The position numbers and the translations under genes are program-made. A stretch of DNA of 64,000 nt from Planctomycetota bacterium (GTDB lineage Bacteria > Planctomycetota > Planctomycetia > Pirellulales > Pirellulaceae). The DNA lies in assembly GCA_017303505.1 (NCBI GenBank), contig JAFLCP010000011.1, forward strand, positions 1 to 64,000, read 5' to 3'. A model generated the notes under the pieces. That model was not told the DNA's origin. It did not search any database and saw only the letters and a program-made list of their open reading frames with translations. Each line of letters opens with the position of its first letter. The stretch's first letter is position 1. Positions 1-8,910 of the stretch are shown here, in pieces.

Positions 1-1631
1 GTGACTTGCTTCCACATGATTCGGTGGACCAGCGAGACCAACAACGCATCGCCACGGGCTTTTTCTTATTGGGCCCCAAGGTCTTGCTAGGTAATGATCC
101 AGAAAATCAGAAGATGGAAATCGCCGATGAGCTTATCGACACGATAGGCCGCGTTTACCATGCCCAAACTCTCGGATGCGCTCGCTGTCACAATCACAAA
201 TTCGACCCAGTCCCCACACGCGACTATTATGCGCTAGCGGGTATCTTCACTTCGACACAAGTGATGGAACAACGCTTTATGCTCAATGAACAACGCGTCA
301 TGGAGCAGTTAATTGGATTAGGTGAAAATGGAATCGACAAAGATGAAGCCTACGAAAAGTACTGGCGCGAACGGAACCAACTGGGAACTCGCAAAGACAA
401 AGCTCGCGAGGCACTTGAAGCTCTCACCAAAGGCGACCAAGAAGCATTCAAAAAAATAGCCGAAGCGCATACGGATGCCATTGCACCAGAAGCATCCGAT
501 ACGGCTCGAACTTTGGATGAACGCAAAGGATCTCAACAGAAACTAGCCGATGAATTAACAAAAGCTTGGAATGAACCACCCACAATCCCACAAAGGGCAA
601 TGGTTTCTTTGGATCGACCGCAACCGAGCGATGAAGCGATTCGCATCGCTGGTCAATTCACACAAAAAGGAGAAACGGTCCCTCGCGGGTTTCTCACGGT
701 TCTTACCGATTCACAGGCCGATAATGCATCAGCTTTGCCTACCACTGGCAGCGGACGGTTGGAACTTTCGCAGTGGTTAACGGCTGGCAATCAGCGATCT
801 GGCCAAGCTACAGCCCGCGTTATTGCCAACCGAATTTGGTATCATCTCATGGGGCGCGGTTTAGTTCGTACGGTCGATAACTTTGGCCGTACTGGCGAGA
901 CGCCTTCGAATCCTCCCCTCCTTGATTATCTCGCGCGGCGACTGATCGAAAAAGATTGGTCTCTCAAAGAGCTTATACGCGAAATCGTCTTGAGCGACAC
1001 CTTTCGCTTGAGTTCTGAACTTGATGCGCGTAACTATGCTGTCGATCCCGACAACGTCTTCTTATGGCGTTACAACCGACGCAAGATTGATCCTGAAGCG
1101 TTTCGAGATTCGACCTTACAACTCGCAGGGCAATTGGATCTCAACGTCTATTTATCAACAGTTCATTACCTTGGTGATCAGGCAACAGCTGTTGGGCCCA
1201 ACACGGTTCGCCGGCGCACCGATTTTCCATGCCGCTCCGTTTATCTTCCCGTTATTCGCAATGACCTGCCAGAGATCTTCGAGATTCTAGACTTTACCGA
1301 TCCACAAGTAGCAACTGGAATCCGGCGACAAACGATCGTTCCGACGCAAGGTCTTTTCTTGCTCAATGACAATCAGGTAATGGATGCTGCAACGCAGATC
1401 GCGAAGATGGCTTACCAACAACCCGAACAAACGATCGAACAGAAAATAAGCTGGACCTTCAAGCACATTCTGGGCAATGCGCCATCGCCGGAAGAAAGCT
1501 CGACGCTGGTACAAGCGTATCAAACTTTGTTGAGTTCTATCTCTGCGGATAAACCCGATCGCGAAGTCCATGCATTTTCGATTGTCGTGCATGCAATGTT
1601 GGCATCTAGTCGCTTTCAATTTTACGAGTGA
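1..1631 (+). CDS. PSD1-type DUF1549/DUF1553 protein, 3' part (5' end outside window)
   Basis: The gene is already open at the left edge; the first in-window start-like codon is TTG at 6, but the frame continues upstream, so this is the C-terminal part (about 541 residues). The beginning matches the end of a DUF1549 domain: an RIATGF motif near residue 14 and the cysteine/histidine motif CARCHNHKFDP near residues 58-68 (CxxCH, haem-c-like). The rest, with RLELSQWL and ANRIWYHLMGRGLV, is the DUF1553 (PSD1) domain. These large exported proteins are expanded in planctomycetes and are usually paired with DUF1501 genes, as here. The biochemical role of the family is not settled; involvement in breaking down complex polysaccharides is often proposed. 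The stop overlaps the next gene by 4 bp (GTGA), indicating one operon. Confidence 0.9.
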   Translation, partial: DLLPHDSVDQRDQQRIATGFFLLGPKVLLGNDPENQKMEIADELIDTIGRVYHAQTLGCARCHNHKFDPVPTRDYYALAGIFTSTQVMEQRFMLNEQRVMEQLIGLGENGIDKDEAYEKYWRERNQLGTRKDKAREALEALTKGDQEAFKKIAEAHTDAIAPEASDTARTLDERKGSQQKLADELTKAWNEPPTIPQRAMVSLDRPQPSDEAIRIAGQFTQKGETVPRGFLTVLTDSQADNASALPTTGSGRLELSQWLTAGNQRSGQATARVIANRIWYHLMGRGLVRTVDNFGRTGETPSNPPLLDYLARRLIEKDWSLKELIREIVLSDTFRLSSELDARNYAVDPDNVFLWRYNRRKIDPEAFRDSTLQLAGQLDLNVYLSTVHYLGDQATAVGPNTVRRRTDFPCRSVYLPVIRNDLPEIFEILDFTDPQVATGIRRQTIVPTQGLFLLNDNQVMDAATQIAKMAYQQPEQTIEQKISWTFKHILGNAPSPEESSTLVQAYQTLLSSISADKPDREVHAFSIVVHAMLASSRFQFYE

Positions 1632-3055
1632 AAACAATGGCTTGCTTTCAATTCGACCGAATATCAACGCGACGAGATATGCTGCGTAGGAGTGGTGCTG
1701 GATTTGCGTCTCTCGCCTTTTCAGCCATGCTTGGCGGAGCATCTCAGGCACCGTTATTTGGAAGCGAAAGCCCACTTGCCGCAAAGCAACCTCATTTCAC
1801 ACCTCGCGCCAAGCGAATTATTTTTCTCTTTATGTGGGGTGGGCCAAGCCATGTCGATTTGTTTGACCCCAAGCCCGTTCTGAATGCCCATGCCGGCCAA
1901 CCGCTAAATGGTAACACGGTTGGCCATCCGAGCCCTAATCTCGGCACGCTGATGGGAACGCCCTTCAGGTTCCAACAACATGGAGAAGGTGGCATCTGGA
2001 TCAGTGAATTGTTCCCACACTTGGCCCAACACGCTGATCGATTATGTGTCGTTCGCTCCATGCACACCGAAGGGACAGCCCATGGTGAAGCACTGTTGCG
2101 ATTGCACACGGGCCACAGCAACCTTGTTCGCCCTAGTGTTGGATCTTGGATTAGTTATGGACTCGGTTCTGAAAGCGAAGAGCTACCCGCATTCGTCACG
2201 ATCTCTCCACCGCGCGGACATGGTGGTGTGCAGAACTATGGAAGTGCATTCCTCCCCGCAATACATCAAGGGACAGCAATAGGTTCTGCCGAAATTCCGA
2301 TTTCAAAAGCCCGTGTATCACACATTGGCAATTCAAAACTTGATGCTCCCACCCAAAGCGAACAATTGAAACTGATTCAAGCTCTCAATCAAAGCCATTT
2401 GCAGGCGGCCAAAACAGATCGTGGAATTGAAGGGCTCATTGCGAATTATGAATTGGCGTTTCGAATGCAATCTGCCATTCCAGCCACCATGAATCTTGAT
2501 TCTGAAACCGCAGAGACACATCGGCTTTATGGTATCAATGAAGATAAAACCGACAATTTTGGACGCCAGTGCTTGTTAGCCCGCAAACTTGCTGAATCGG
2601 GCGTTCGCTACATTCAAGTATCCACCGATTACACTTGGGATCATCATCAGAAGTTGCGCGATGGAATTGTGGGTGAGTGCAAACAGGTCGATAAACCGAT
2701 TGCCGGTTTGCTCGAAGACCTCGCTCGTCGAGGACTGTTGGAAGACACACTGGTTGTATGGGGCTCAGAATTCGGACGAACTCCTACGGCAGAAAACAAT
2801 GATGGCCGCGGTCATCACCCCCAAGCATTCACGATTTGGATGGCGGGCGGTGGAGTAAAAGGGGGCCTGACATACGGGGCGACCGATGATTTCGGATACA
2901 AGCCCGTTGAGAATGGCGTCCACATGCATGATTTGCATGCGTCGCTACTGTATGCCCTCGGTATGGACCATAAACGCCTAACCTATCGTTACGCCGGACG
3001 CGATTTCCGCTTGACCGACATTTATGGCAATGTTGTTGAAGCGTTGTGGTCCTGA
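1628..3055 (+). CDS. DUF1501 family secreted protein (sulfatase-like fold)
   Basis: A 475-residue protein with a twin-arginine export signal: TRRDMLRRSG at about residues 14-23, then a hydrophobic Ala/Gly-rich stretch. The mature part has typical DUF1501 motifs: FMWGGPSHVDLFDPKP near residue 70, EGTAHGEA near 145, and VVWGSEFGRTPTAEN near 380. The family has an alkaline-phosphatase/sulfatase-like fold but lacks the C-x-P-S-R formylglycine site of true sulfatases. The start is either GTG at 1628, overlapping the preceding stop, or ATG at 1637; both keep the Tat signal. Its partner is the upstream DUF1553 protein, the usual planctomycete pair. Substrate unknown; action outside the cytoplasm is inferred from the signal. 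Confidence 0.9.
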   Translation: MKTMACFQFDRISTRRDMLRRSGAGFASLAFSAMLGGASQAPLFGSESPLAAKQPHFTPRAKRIIFLFMWGGPSHVDLFDPKPVLNAHAGQPLNGNTVGHPSPNLGTLMGTPFRFQQHGEGGIWISELFPHLAQHADRLCVVRSMHTEGTAHGEALLRLHTGHSNLVRPSVGSWISYGLGSESEELPAFVTISPPRGHGGVQNYGSAFLPAIHQGTAIGSAEIPISKARVSHIGNSKLDAPTQSEQLKLIQALNQSHLQAAKTDRGIEGLIANYELAFRMQSAIPATMNLDSETAETHRLYGINEDKTDNFGRQCLLARKLAESGVRYIQVSTDYTWDHHQKLRDGIVGECKQVDKPIAGLLEDLARRGLLEDTLVVWGSEFGRTPTAENNDGRGHHPQAFTIWMAGGGVKGGLTYGATDDFGYKPVENGVHMHDLHASLLYALGMDHKRLTYRYAGRDFRLTDIYGNVVEALWS

Positions 3056-3108
3056 ACCAAATGATGTTTTGCCAAACGCGAAATCAACGCAACTCACTAT
3101 CTCTATTC

Positions 3109-4053
3109 ATGACGAAAACTATGAATCACCGCGCGGCTTTTGGTTTATTGTGCCTGACGTTCGCAGTTGCCGTTTCGCTTGATCCTGCTTATGGTCAAGC
3201 TCAAGAATTAGTCAAAAACTCAACACTTCCTCGTGGATTGGGGCTTGCTGCCGAGTATGTGCACGACGCACAGATCCAGCAACATCCCGCTGTGATTTTC
3301 GCAGACGATTTTGAGACAGGGGAAATCGCCAAACGCTGGGATGAACAAAACAACAAAGAGGGAAAGCCTCTTAGCTTCAGCGATTGTTCTGCAGATGGAG
3401 CCCCGACAGGAAAGCGATCTCTAAAGGTCACAGCAGATCTTGAGCAAAATCAGGGAGGTGGACTTACACGGTGGTTCGAGTCTGCCGACAAACTCTTCAT
3501 TCGCTTTTACACCAAGTTTGATGAAGACTGCCACTACGTTCATCATTTCTGTACCCTCAGAGCGAATCGAGCCTTGAGTGGCGGGGATCGTTGGAGCGGT
3601 TTTGGGGGCGCTGGCGCGCTACCCGATGGACAACGTCGTTTTTCTACCGCAATCGAGCCCTGGGGCAATTGGGGAGAATTTACGCCACCTGGAAAATGGA
3701 ATTTTTACAGCTATTGGCATGAAATGAAACCGAGCCCTGATAAAAAATACTGGGGTAATAGTTTCTTACCGGAGTCGCAAGCCAACATTGAAAGAGGACG
3801 TTGGCATTGCGTGGAATTCATGCTTCAACACAACACACCTTCTCAACCTGACGGTGAACAAGCCTTCTGGATCGATGGTGAACTTCAAGGCCATTGGAAA
3901 GGCTACAATTGGCGCACGGACGCCAAACTGAAAGCGAATGCCTTCACTCTCGAAAGCTACGTCACCAATCGTTGGACTAAGCAACGAGTCAATATCGTTT
4001 ACTTCGACAACGTAGTAATTGCTAAAGAATATATTGGTCCAGCTGGAAGATGA
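3109..4053 (+). CDS. Secreted concanavalin A-like beta-sandwich protein (possible polysaccharide lyase or binding protein)
   Basis: I place the start at ATG 3109, because translation from there begins MTKTMNHR followed by a signal peptide (AAFGLLCLTFAVAVSLDPAYGQAQ region); ATG 3121 is an alternative. The reading frame itself extends up to GTG 3046, overlapping the DUF1501 stop. The mature protein of about 290 residues has aromatic-rich beta-strand motifs (FADDFETGE, GKWNFYSYWHEM, GRWHCVEF, FWIDGEL, VYFDNVVI) typical of ConA-like jelly-roll lyases and carbohydrate-binding domains. I cannot assign a catalytic family. The next gene, convergent 17 bp away, is a pectate lyase-like enzyme, which supports a polysaccharide context. 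Confidence 0.6.
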   Translation: MTKTMNHRAAFGLLCLTFAVAVSLDPAYGQAQELVKNSTLPRGLGLAAEYVHDAQIQQHPAVIFADDFETGEIAKRWDEQNNKEGKPLSFSDCSADGAPTGKRSLKVTADLEQNQGGGLTRWFESADKLFIRFYTKFDEDCHYVHHFCTLRANRALSGGDRWSGFGGAGALPDGQRRFSTAIEPWGNWGEFTPPGKWNFYSYWHEMKPSPDKKYWGNSFLPESQANIERGRWHCVEFMLQHNTPSQPDGEQAFWIDGELQGHWKGYNWRTDAKLKANAFTLESYVTNRWTKQRVNIVYFDNVVIAKEYIGPAGR

Positions 4054-4070
4054 TGGGAAAGTGGAGAACG

Positions 4071-5573
4071 TTAACTTTGCTTTTCCCTTTTCCTAATAGC
4101 TGCCACCTGGATGAAATCCGAAAGTAAATTAACGTTCTTCACGAACTCGGCACTCGACACATAAACCTCGCCCAACTTGAACTTTGGCGAGCCCATCAGC
4201 TTCTCCCCCGCATACTGATGACTCCAAATTCCATCGCTATCGATTGCTTCTATAACGTCTTTTACAACTTCTTCTGACGGTCCATTTACTTTTGGCTTGT
4301 AAATCTGGCCTTGAACTACGGAATTGTAGCGATTCTCGATGGCATCGATTCGAGATGCGGCTTTCCAACCGTAGTGGGTCGGTACATTGGAATCATCGTA
4401 TGTCAATTGATATTGCCGATCCATATACAACGGTTTGTTGGATTTCAATTCATAGAATCTCGCCAGACGTCCATCTGCCAACGTACACTTGTTGCGGAAA
4501 TACTCGATACACCTCGGAACCGGCTCCATGTAGTGCATTTCCATGGTAATCTCGGCGATCCGAATCAATGTAAACATCGCGTCTTGCGACTCAACGCTTG
4601 CAATAGCGGGAGGTTCAAATTTGCGGGCCCAGATCGGTTGCATATTGTCATTGTATTGTTGGCACCATGCAGGTTGTGGCTCCGGCATTTGAGCCGCCAA
4701 AACAAAGTCACCCAATCTCTTAAGAGCCACAAGGAATTTTTCATCGGAATACACTTCCAGGGCCAAGATCAAAACTTCAGCGACATCACCCACCAGGCCG
4801 TCATTCAACGTCGGGTAGTCCCAATAATTTTTGACTTTTCCTTCACTCTTCCAGTCGTACTCAGGATAGCGTGCCAAAACTCGTTTGATGGATCGCGACG
4901 GTCCACGCCAACCTTGCGGAAATCCACCATTGGAAAACTGTGCCTTCAATAAAGCGTCTAGTGCAAACAAAGTGCATTCATGGATCGCCACATTCTCAAA
5001 TTCAAGAGCCTTATCCAGCTCTATCAAAAATAGCAACGCAGCTTGCGTTTGGTTATCGTCTAGGGAAGATTGGTTCCACTCACCACCGCTCCGTTTTCGA
5101 TAATCCCCCATTCGTCCTTGCTCTGGCTTTTCGAAATAGATCACTTGTGCCCATCCTCCTGACTTCAGTTGACCTTGCACAAGTGCATCTCCAATTTCCG
5201 TCGCCCAGGTGAGAAACTCTTCATCACCTGTCGCTTTATAGGCTTGAAGAAATGCGGTTCCAATCGAAGGAGTGCCAGGCGGTTGAACGATGGCGGCATC
5301 GATCAAGCGTTCATTTTCGCCCCACTGCGAGGTTCCATCTTTTGTGCTGAAGTAAGGATAGCCACCACGTTCTGAGACATGTTCACGGAAAAAACGGCAG
5401 GCGTCTTTTAGGGTTTTTATTGCCTCTTCTTCCAGCTTAGCACTTTGCTCGGTGGTAGTACGAATCTTCTCCTGAGCGATACATGGCTCATTGGTAGAAC
5501 TGAAATACGCAGCCAGCACGGCGCCGCAAATGCTAATCCGCCAGAAGAAAAACTTTGCTTTGAGCCGCAACAT
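4071..5573 (-). CDS. PL10-type pectate lyase
   Basis: A 500-residue exported enzyme with an N-terminal hydrophobic signal (ICGAVLAAYFSS) and the alpha/alpha-toroid motifs of polysaccharide lyase family 10: RGGYPYFS, SLDDNQTQAALLFLIELD around residue 180, FSNGGFPQGW around 220, and PAWCQQYNDNMQPIWARKFEPPA near 310-335. PL10 enzymes cleave polygalacturonate by beta-elimination with calcium. Most secreted PL10 proteins are about 350-500 residues, so this is full length. It converges on the beta-sandwich protein gene and is divergent from a sodium/solute symporter, consistent with a pectin- or uronate-use block. Family assignment is firm; substrate is inferred. Confidence 0.85.
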   Translation of the reverse strand: MLRLKAKFFFWRISICGAVLAAYFSSTNEPCIAQEKIRTTTEQSAKLEEEAIKTLKDACRFFREHVSERGGYPYFSTKDGTSQWGENERLIDAAIVQPPGTPSIGTAFLQAYKATGDEEFLTWATEIGDALVQGQLKSGGWAQVIYFEKPEQGRMGDYRKRSGGEWNQSSLDDNQTQAALLFLIELDKALEFENVAIHECTLFALDALLKAQFSNGGFPQGWRGPSRSIKRVLARYPEYDWKSEGKVKNYWDYPTLNDGLVGDVAEVLILALEVYSDEKFLVALKRLGDFVLAAQMPEPQPAWCQQYNDNMQPIWARKFEPPAIASVESQDAMFTLIRIAEITMEMHYMEPVPRCIEYFRNKCTLADGRLARFYELKSNKPLYMDRQYQLTYDDSNVPTHYGWKAASRIDAIENRYNSVVQGQIYKPKVNGPSEEVVKDVIEAIDSDGIWSHQYAGEKLMGSPKFKLGEVYVSSAEFVKNVNLLSDFIQVAAIRKREKQS

Positions 5574-5810
5574 TTCTGACTCCCATCATCGGGTTGTGTT
5601 TACAACGCCCGCGACAAACCAAAAACAAATGCAAATTTGAAAGCTCGATCCTACGAGAGTCATTGTATCAACCCCATTTTGCATCGTCTTCCAAACTTCT
5701 TCTTGCAATACACCTTTGTTCCATTATTCTTACAAAACAAATTCGGCTTACTTTCGGATTAGTGCAAAACCGGACGGTTCAGCCAGCAACTTGACTTGCT
5801 TCTCTTGGTA

Positions 5811-5814
5811 GGAG
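5811..5814 (+). promoter_or_regulatory. Shine-Dalgarno site that decides an ATT start
   Basis: GGAG (within TAGGAG) lies 9 nt before ATT 5824. In-frame stops TAG 5809-5811 and TGA 5818-5820 sit just upstream, so the symporter must start at or after 5821. No ATG, GTG or TTG occurs between 5821 and 5880, and the SD spacing points to ATT 5824. Confidence 0.55.
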
Positions 5815-5823
5815 TCGTGACCT

Positions 5824-7458
5824 ATTAACGCGCTCAGTATCCTCGACTATCTGGTCATCATCGCCTACCTCGTTGTTACGGTGGTACTGGGCTATCTGAT
5901 CGGTCGTCGTATCAAAACGGGTTCCGATTTTTTTCTGGCAGGTCGCCAGCTTCCCTGGTGGGCAGTCGGAATGTCGTTGGTCGCCACCGATATTGGCGGT
6001 ACGGATATTATTGGCGTCGGCGGCGCAGCTTACAAACATGGCCTGGCAGTTGCCAATTTTGAGTGGATTGGCTGTATACCGGCAATGATCATCGGCGCTT
6101 TCTTCTTCGTCCCATTTCTGTATCGCACTGGCATCTACACCATCCCTGAATACCTCGAACGTCGCTACAACCTCTCGGTGCGCACCATTATGGCCACTTG
6201 CTGGTTGGTCTTTATGGCCTGCAACATCGGCATCATGCTTTTAGCTTCAGCCAAAATGATGCAAAGCCTGTTCGGCTGGGAAATGTGGTTCTCGATCCTG
6301 TTGATGGCAACGTTAGTCGGTTTCTACACCAGCTTCGGCGGATTGGCGGCAGTTGTTTACACCGACGTTTTGCAATGTGTTATTCTTATCGGCGGTTGCC
6401 TTTTGTTGGTCGTCTTTGGTTTATGGCAGCTCGGCGGTATCGGCGAATTTAGAACGAAATTGCAAAATCGTTTTCAAGCCGAACAGATGGAAGATGTAAC
6501 TGCCAACGCTCTAGGTTCCGAATCATCCGAAGTAAATCGCCAGTCAACGTCGAGCAATAAAAAACCTGACCCGCATTTGGAACTCATCTTGCCAGTCGAC
6601 ACGCCGACACCTTTTCCCTGGCCAGGCATCTTGATGGGCCTCGCGCTAATTTTAAGTCCCGCTTATTGGATTGGAAACCAAGCGATCATTCAGCGATCTT
6701 TGGGCTCCAAAAGCGAGTTTGAAGCCAAAGCCTCTTATGTCTGGGGAGCGCTGCTTAAGAACGTTATTCCTATCGTGATTGCTGTTCCTGGACTCATCGC
6801 CATCGCACTCTTCCCCGATATCCAAGATGGCGATCAAGCAATCCCGACCCTAGTCACTCGTATCTTACCTTCCGGTGTTCGTGGTATCTTCTTCGCTGCA
6901 TTTTTAGCCGCGATGATGTCCAGCGTGGATTCGTATCTGAATAGTGCGGCCACTATTGTGTCCTACGATTTCATCCAACGCTTTTCGCGCGCGCCACTCT
7001 CTGAATCCCGCATTCTGAATCTCGGCCGCATTACGACCATTGCCGGCGTCACTTGGGGAGTTGGCTTTGCATTCTTGTTAACTCTCCTGAAAGAGGGCTC
7101 AGGAATCTATGCCATTTTCCAAACACTAATGGCATTCTTTCAAGGTCCTGCCCTTGCCATTTTGCTGACAGGAATGTTATGGCGAAAAGCTCATGGCAGA
7201 GCAGCGGTGGTTGCTTTGGTGCTGGGCATCATTACATCCATCTCACTGTATGCCCTGAATCAACCTGCGATTTATTCTTCACTAGGCTGGAAACCTCTCT
7301 TCCAAATTCAAGAACCTTTCCTCTATTTTTCGATTTGGTCGTTCCTGGTTTCACTGACAACACTGGTGGCTCTGAGTGTCACGCTAAAGTCCGCCGACAC
7401 TTCAAAGTCAGAACTGGTCATTTGGAATACTGCCAGAAAAGTGAATCACATTCAATAA
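5824..7458 (+). CDS. Sodium/solute symporter (SSF family)
   Basis: A multi-pass (about 13-helix) transporter with SSF landmarks: DYLVIIAYLVVTVVLGYLIGRR as helix 1, then DFFLAGRQLPWW, IGGTDIIGVGGAAYKHG and IPEYLERRYN. Family members couple sodium to uptake of sugars, carboxylates or amino acids. Starting at GTG 5881 would cut helix 1 in half; extending to ATT 5824 gives MNALSILDYLVII, the N-terminus expected of the family, with an SD (GGAG) 9 nt upstream. ATT is a rare start codon; a sequencing error for ATG is the alternative. A hydrophilic insert at about residues 205-260 is Ser/Asn/Asp rich. Divergent from the pectate lyase, so uptake of oligogalacturonide or uronate products is a reasonable guess. 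Confidence 0.85.
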   Translation: MNALSILDYLVIIAYLVVTVVLGYLIGRRIKTGSDFFLAGRQLPWWAVGMSLVATDIGGTDIIGVGGAAYKHGLAVANFEWIGCIPAMIIGAFFFVPFLYRTGIYTIPEYLERRYNLSVRTIMATCWLVFMACNIGIMLLASAKMMQSLFGWEMWFSILLMATLVGFYTSFGGLAAVVYTDVLQCVILIGGCLLLVVFGLWQLGGIGEFRTKLQNRFQAEQMEDVTANALGSESSEVNRQSTSSNKKPDPHLELILPVDTPTPFPWPGILMGLALILSPAYWIGNQAIIQRSLGSKSEFEAKASYVWGALLKNVIPIVIAVPGLIAIALFPDIQDGDQAIPTLVTRILPSGVRGIFFAAFLAAMMSSVDSYLNSAATIVSYDFIQRFSRAPLSESRILNLGRITTIAGVTWGVGFAFLLTLLKEGSGIYAIFQTLMAFFQGPALAILLTGMLWRKAHGRAAVVALVLGIITSISLYALNQPAIYSSLGWKPLFQIQEPFLYFSIWSFLVSLTTLVALSVTLKSADTSKSELVIWNTARKVNHIQ

Positions 7459-7481
7459 TCCCTCATTCGCGACAAAAATCC

Positions 7482-7724
7482 ATGTACGAAACTCCACTGC
7501 ATCATTTTGGCAATTTTGTCCGCAGCCTACTCCAGAACATTCCGCTAGAGGCCGCACGATACTTGTTCCTGTTCGTGATTGTTGCGGTGTTGATTCTAGT
7601 GTTGCGACTCCCCACGAGCGAAACAACGCCCGATCGACCGGGGCCATCGCGTTGGGACGAGAATCTTAAAGTCTGGGCAGCCTTGGCCCTTTTGATTCAA
7701 CTCGCAGTTTACTGGTTTATCTAA
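7482..7724 (+). CDS. Small two-helix membrane protein, unknown function
   Basis: An 80-residue protein starting at ATG 7482, 23 bp after the symporter stop, so probably cotranscribed with it. It has a membrane segment near residues 27-43 (YLFLFVIVAVLILVLRLP), a polar linker rich in Thr/Pro/Arg, and a second segment at the C-terminus (ALALLIQLAVYWFI). The frame is open much further upstream, but that part is antisense-free shadow inside the symporter gene in another frame. I do not recognise the family. Position suggests an accessory subunit of the symporter, which is inference only. Confidence 0.55.
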   Translation: MYETPLHHFGNFVRSLLQNIPLEAARYLFLFVIVAVLILVLRLPTSETTPDRPGPSRWDENLKVWAALALLIQLAVYWFI

Positions 7725-7768
7725 GCCAGTATCGTTGCCTCTATTCTAATTCCGATATGACGCTTCGC

Positions 7769-7972
7769 TTAGCTACGCCGCGAGTTTTCAAGTTCATCCC
7801 TTAGACGTGCATTTTCCTCTTGGAGTTGCTGTATCTCGGTCGGAGTTGTTGTTCTTTGATTTCTCCCCAACACAACAACAGCAAACACAACGGCAACCGG
7901 TACACCGATGAACAACCCGAAGAGCACCACGAGGATGAGGATCTCTGCCCAACCGATTCCAAAGCCACCCAT
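7769..7972 (-). CDS. Small membrane-anchored coiled-coil protein
   Basis: A 67-residue protein. I choose ATG 7972 because the sequence then begins MGGFGIGWAEILILVVLFGLF, a clean membrane anchor, and AAGGA lies about 8 nt upstream; longer in-frame starts only add a non-membrane leader. After the helix come a short basic stretch (GRNQRTTTP) and a heptad-like coiled coil (IQQLQEENARLRDELENS). Such PspB-like small proteins are common in planctomycetes without known function. Confidence 0.6.
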   Translation of the reverse strand: MGGFGIGWAEILILVVLFGLFIGVPVAVVFAVVVLGRNQRTTTPTEIQQLQEENARLRDELENSRRS

Positions 7973-8335
7973 AACTGAATCCTTTTCTGCGTGCCATGTG
8001 ATCCGAGCGATGGCTGACAACAGCCACAAGCAGGTGATAGCCAACGTAACCCACTACTTGTTTCATTAGAAAATCTTCGACGAAAATCTCCAGAAAAAAG
8101 ACGCTCCTCAAGTGATTTTTTTGTCAGGTTCTATACGCCCCTCATCTAAGATTTTGCAGAAAACCGAGCGATTTGTTGGCTTTTCCGGGAAAACCGCGTG
8201 CTCCTTCTTCATTTTTCAAAACTGGCCCAAAACCGAACGCAAAAGAGCGGATTTTGGGAACCCCAATATCTCGATCAACGTCTTTCCCACCATCTATTGT
8301 CCGTTTAGGTCTATTTCCAGGAAAAGTTTGAAACT
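7973..8335. other. Intergenic region without a supported gene
   Basis: This 363-bp stretch separates the coiled-coil protein from the next gene. Short open frames here lack family motifs or good ribosome sites. The string AAAACCG occurs three times (near 8160, 8190 and 8230) and there is a short inverted repeat TTTTCC-G-GGAAAA at 8181-8193. I see no convincing promoter or RNA. Confidence 0.4.
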
Positions 8336-8875
8336 ATGACTTTGCGAAAAGTAGCCTTCTTCGTGGTTGGTTGGATCGCCATTAGCTCGGTCTTGTGCCA
8401 AGCATCAGTAGCAAAAGCCCAAGATAAAAAATTGAAGCACGCAACACACGCTGGGCATTTCGAAAGAAACGACTCGGGGCTCCAAGGCAACAAATCGTTT
8501 TTAGTCTTTTCTCATTTGGAAGAGTTTGAAGCCCTATTTGGCGTTGCCGCATTGGGAGTCGGACCAACGAAAAAACAAAACTTTGTTACCCAAGAAACTC
8601 TTGATGAGAAACTCGTTATCGCCGCCATCTATCGCGGCAATTCCGAGCCAACGATCAGCAATGTACAAATCATTCAAAAAGGTGAAACGATCACGGTTGC
8701 ATACAGACTCAAACCAGGGCGCGACGCTGGCTTTGCCATGAACGTTCCCTTTATCTTTTCGATTCCCAAAGTTGATTATCAACAAATCGAGTTCTACGAA
8801 AACGACAAACTTGTTGCGACCGTCAAAGCCGAAACGGAAACCGATAAACGACTCGAAGCCCGCCCCAATCCATAG
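8336..8875 (+). CDS. Secreted hypothetical protein
   Basis: A 179-residue protein with a signal peptide (VAFFVVGWIAISSVLCQASVAKAQ, cleavage probably after AKA). The mature part of about 150 residues alternates beta-like strands (KSFLVFSHLEEFEALFG, KLVIAAIYRGN, ETITVAYRLKPG, PFIFSIPKVDY) and ends in a charged tail. It has no cysteines in the mature part and no catalytic motif I recognise. It converges on the polysaccharide deacetylase gene 36 bp away. A small secreted beta-sandwich is the best structural guess. Confidence 0.6.
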   Translation: MTLRKVAFFVVGWIAISSVLCQASVAKAQDKKLKHATHAGHFERNDSGLQGNKSFLVFSHLEEFEALFGVAALGVGPTKKQNFVTQETLDEKLVIAAIYRGNSEPTISNVQIIQKGETITVAYRLKPGRDAGFAMNVPFIFSIPKVDYQQIEFYENDKLVATVKAETETDKRLEARPNP

Positions 8876-8910
8876 CCGGTTAGGAATCTCAGCGATGTGA
8901 ACTCACCCTC

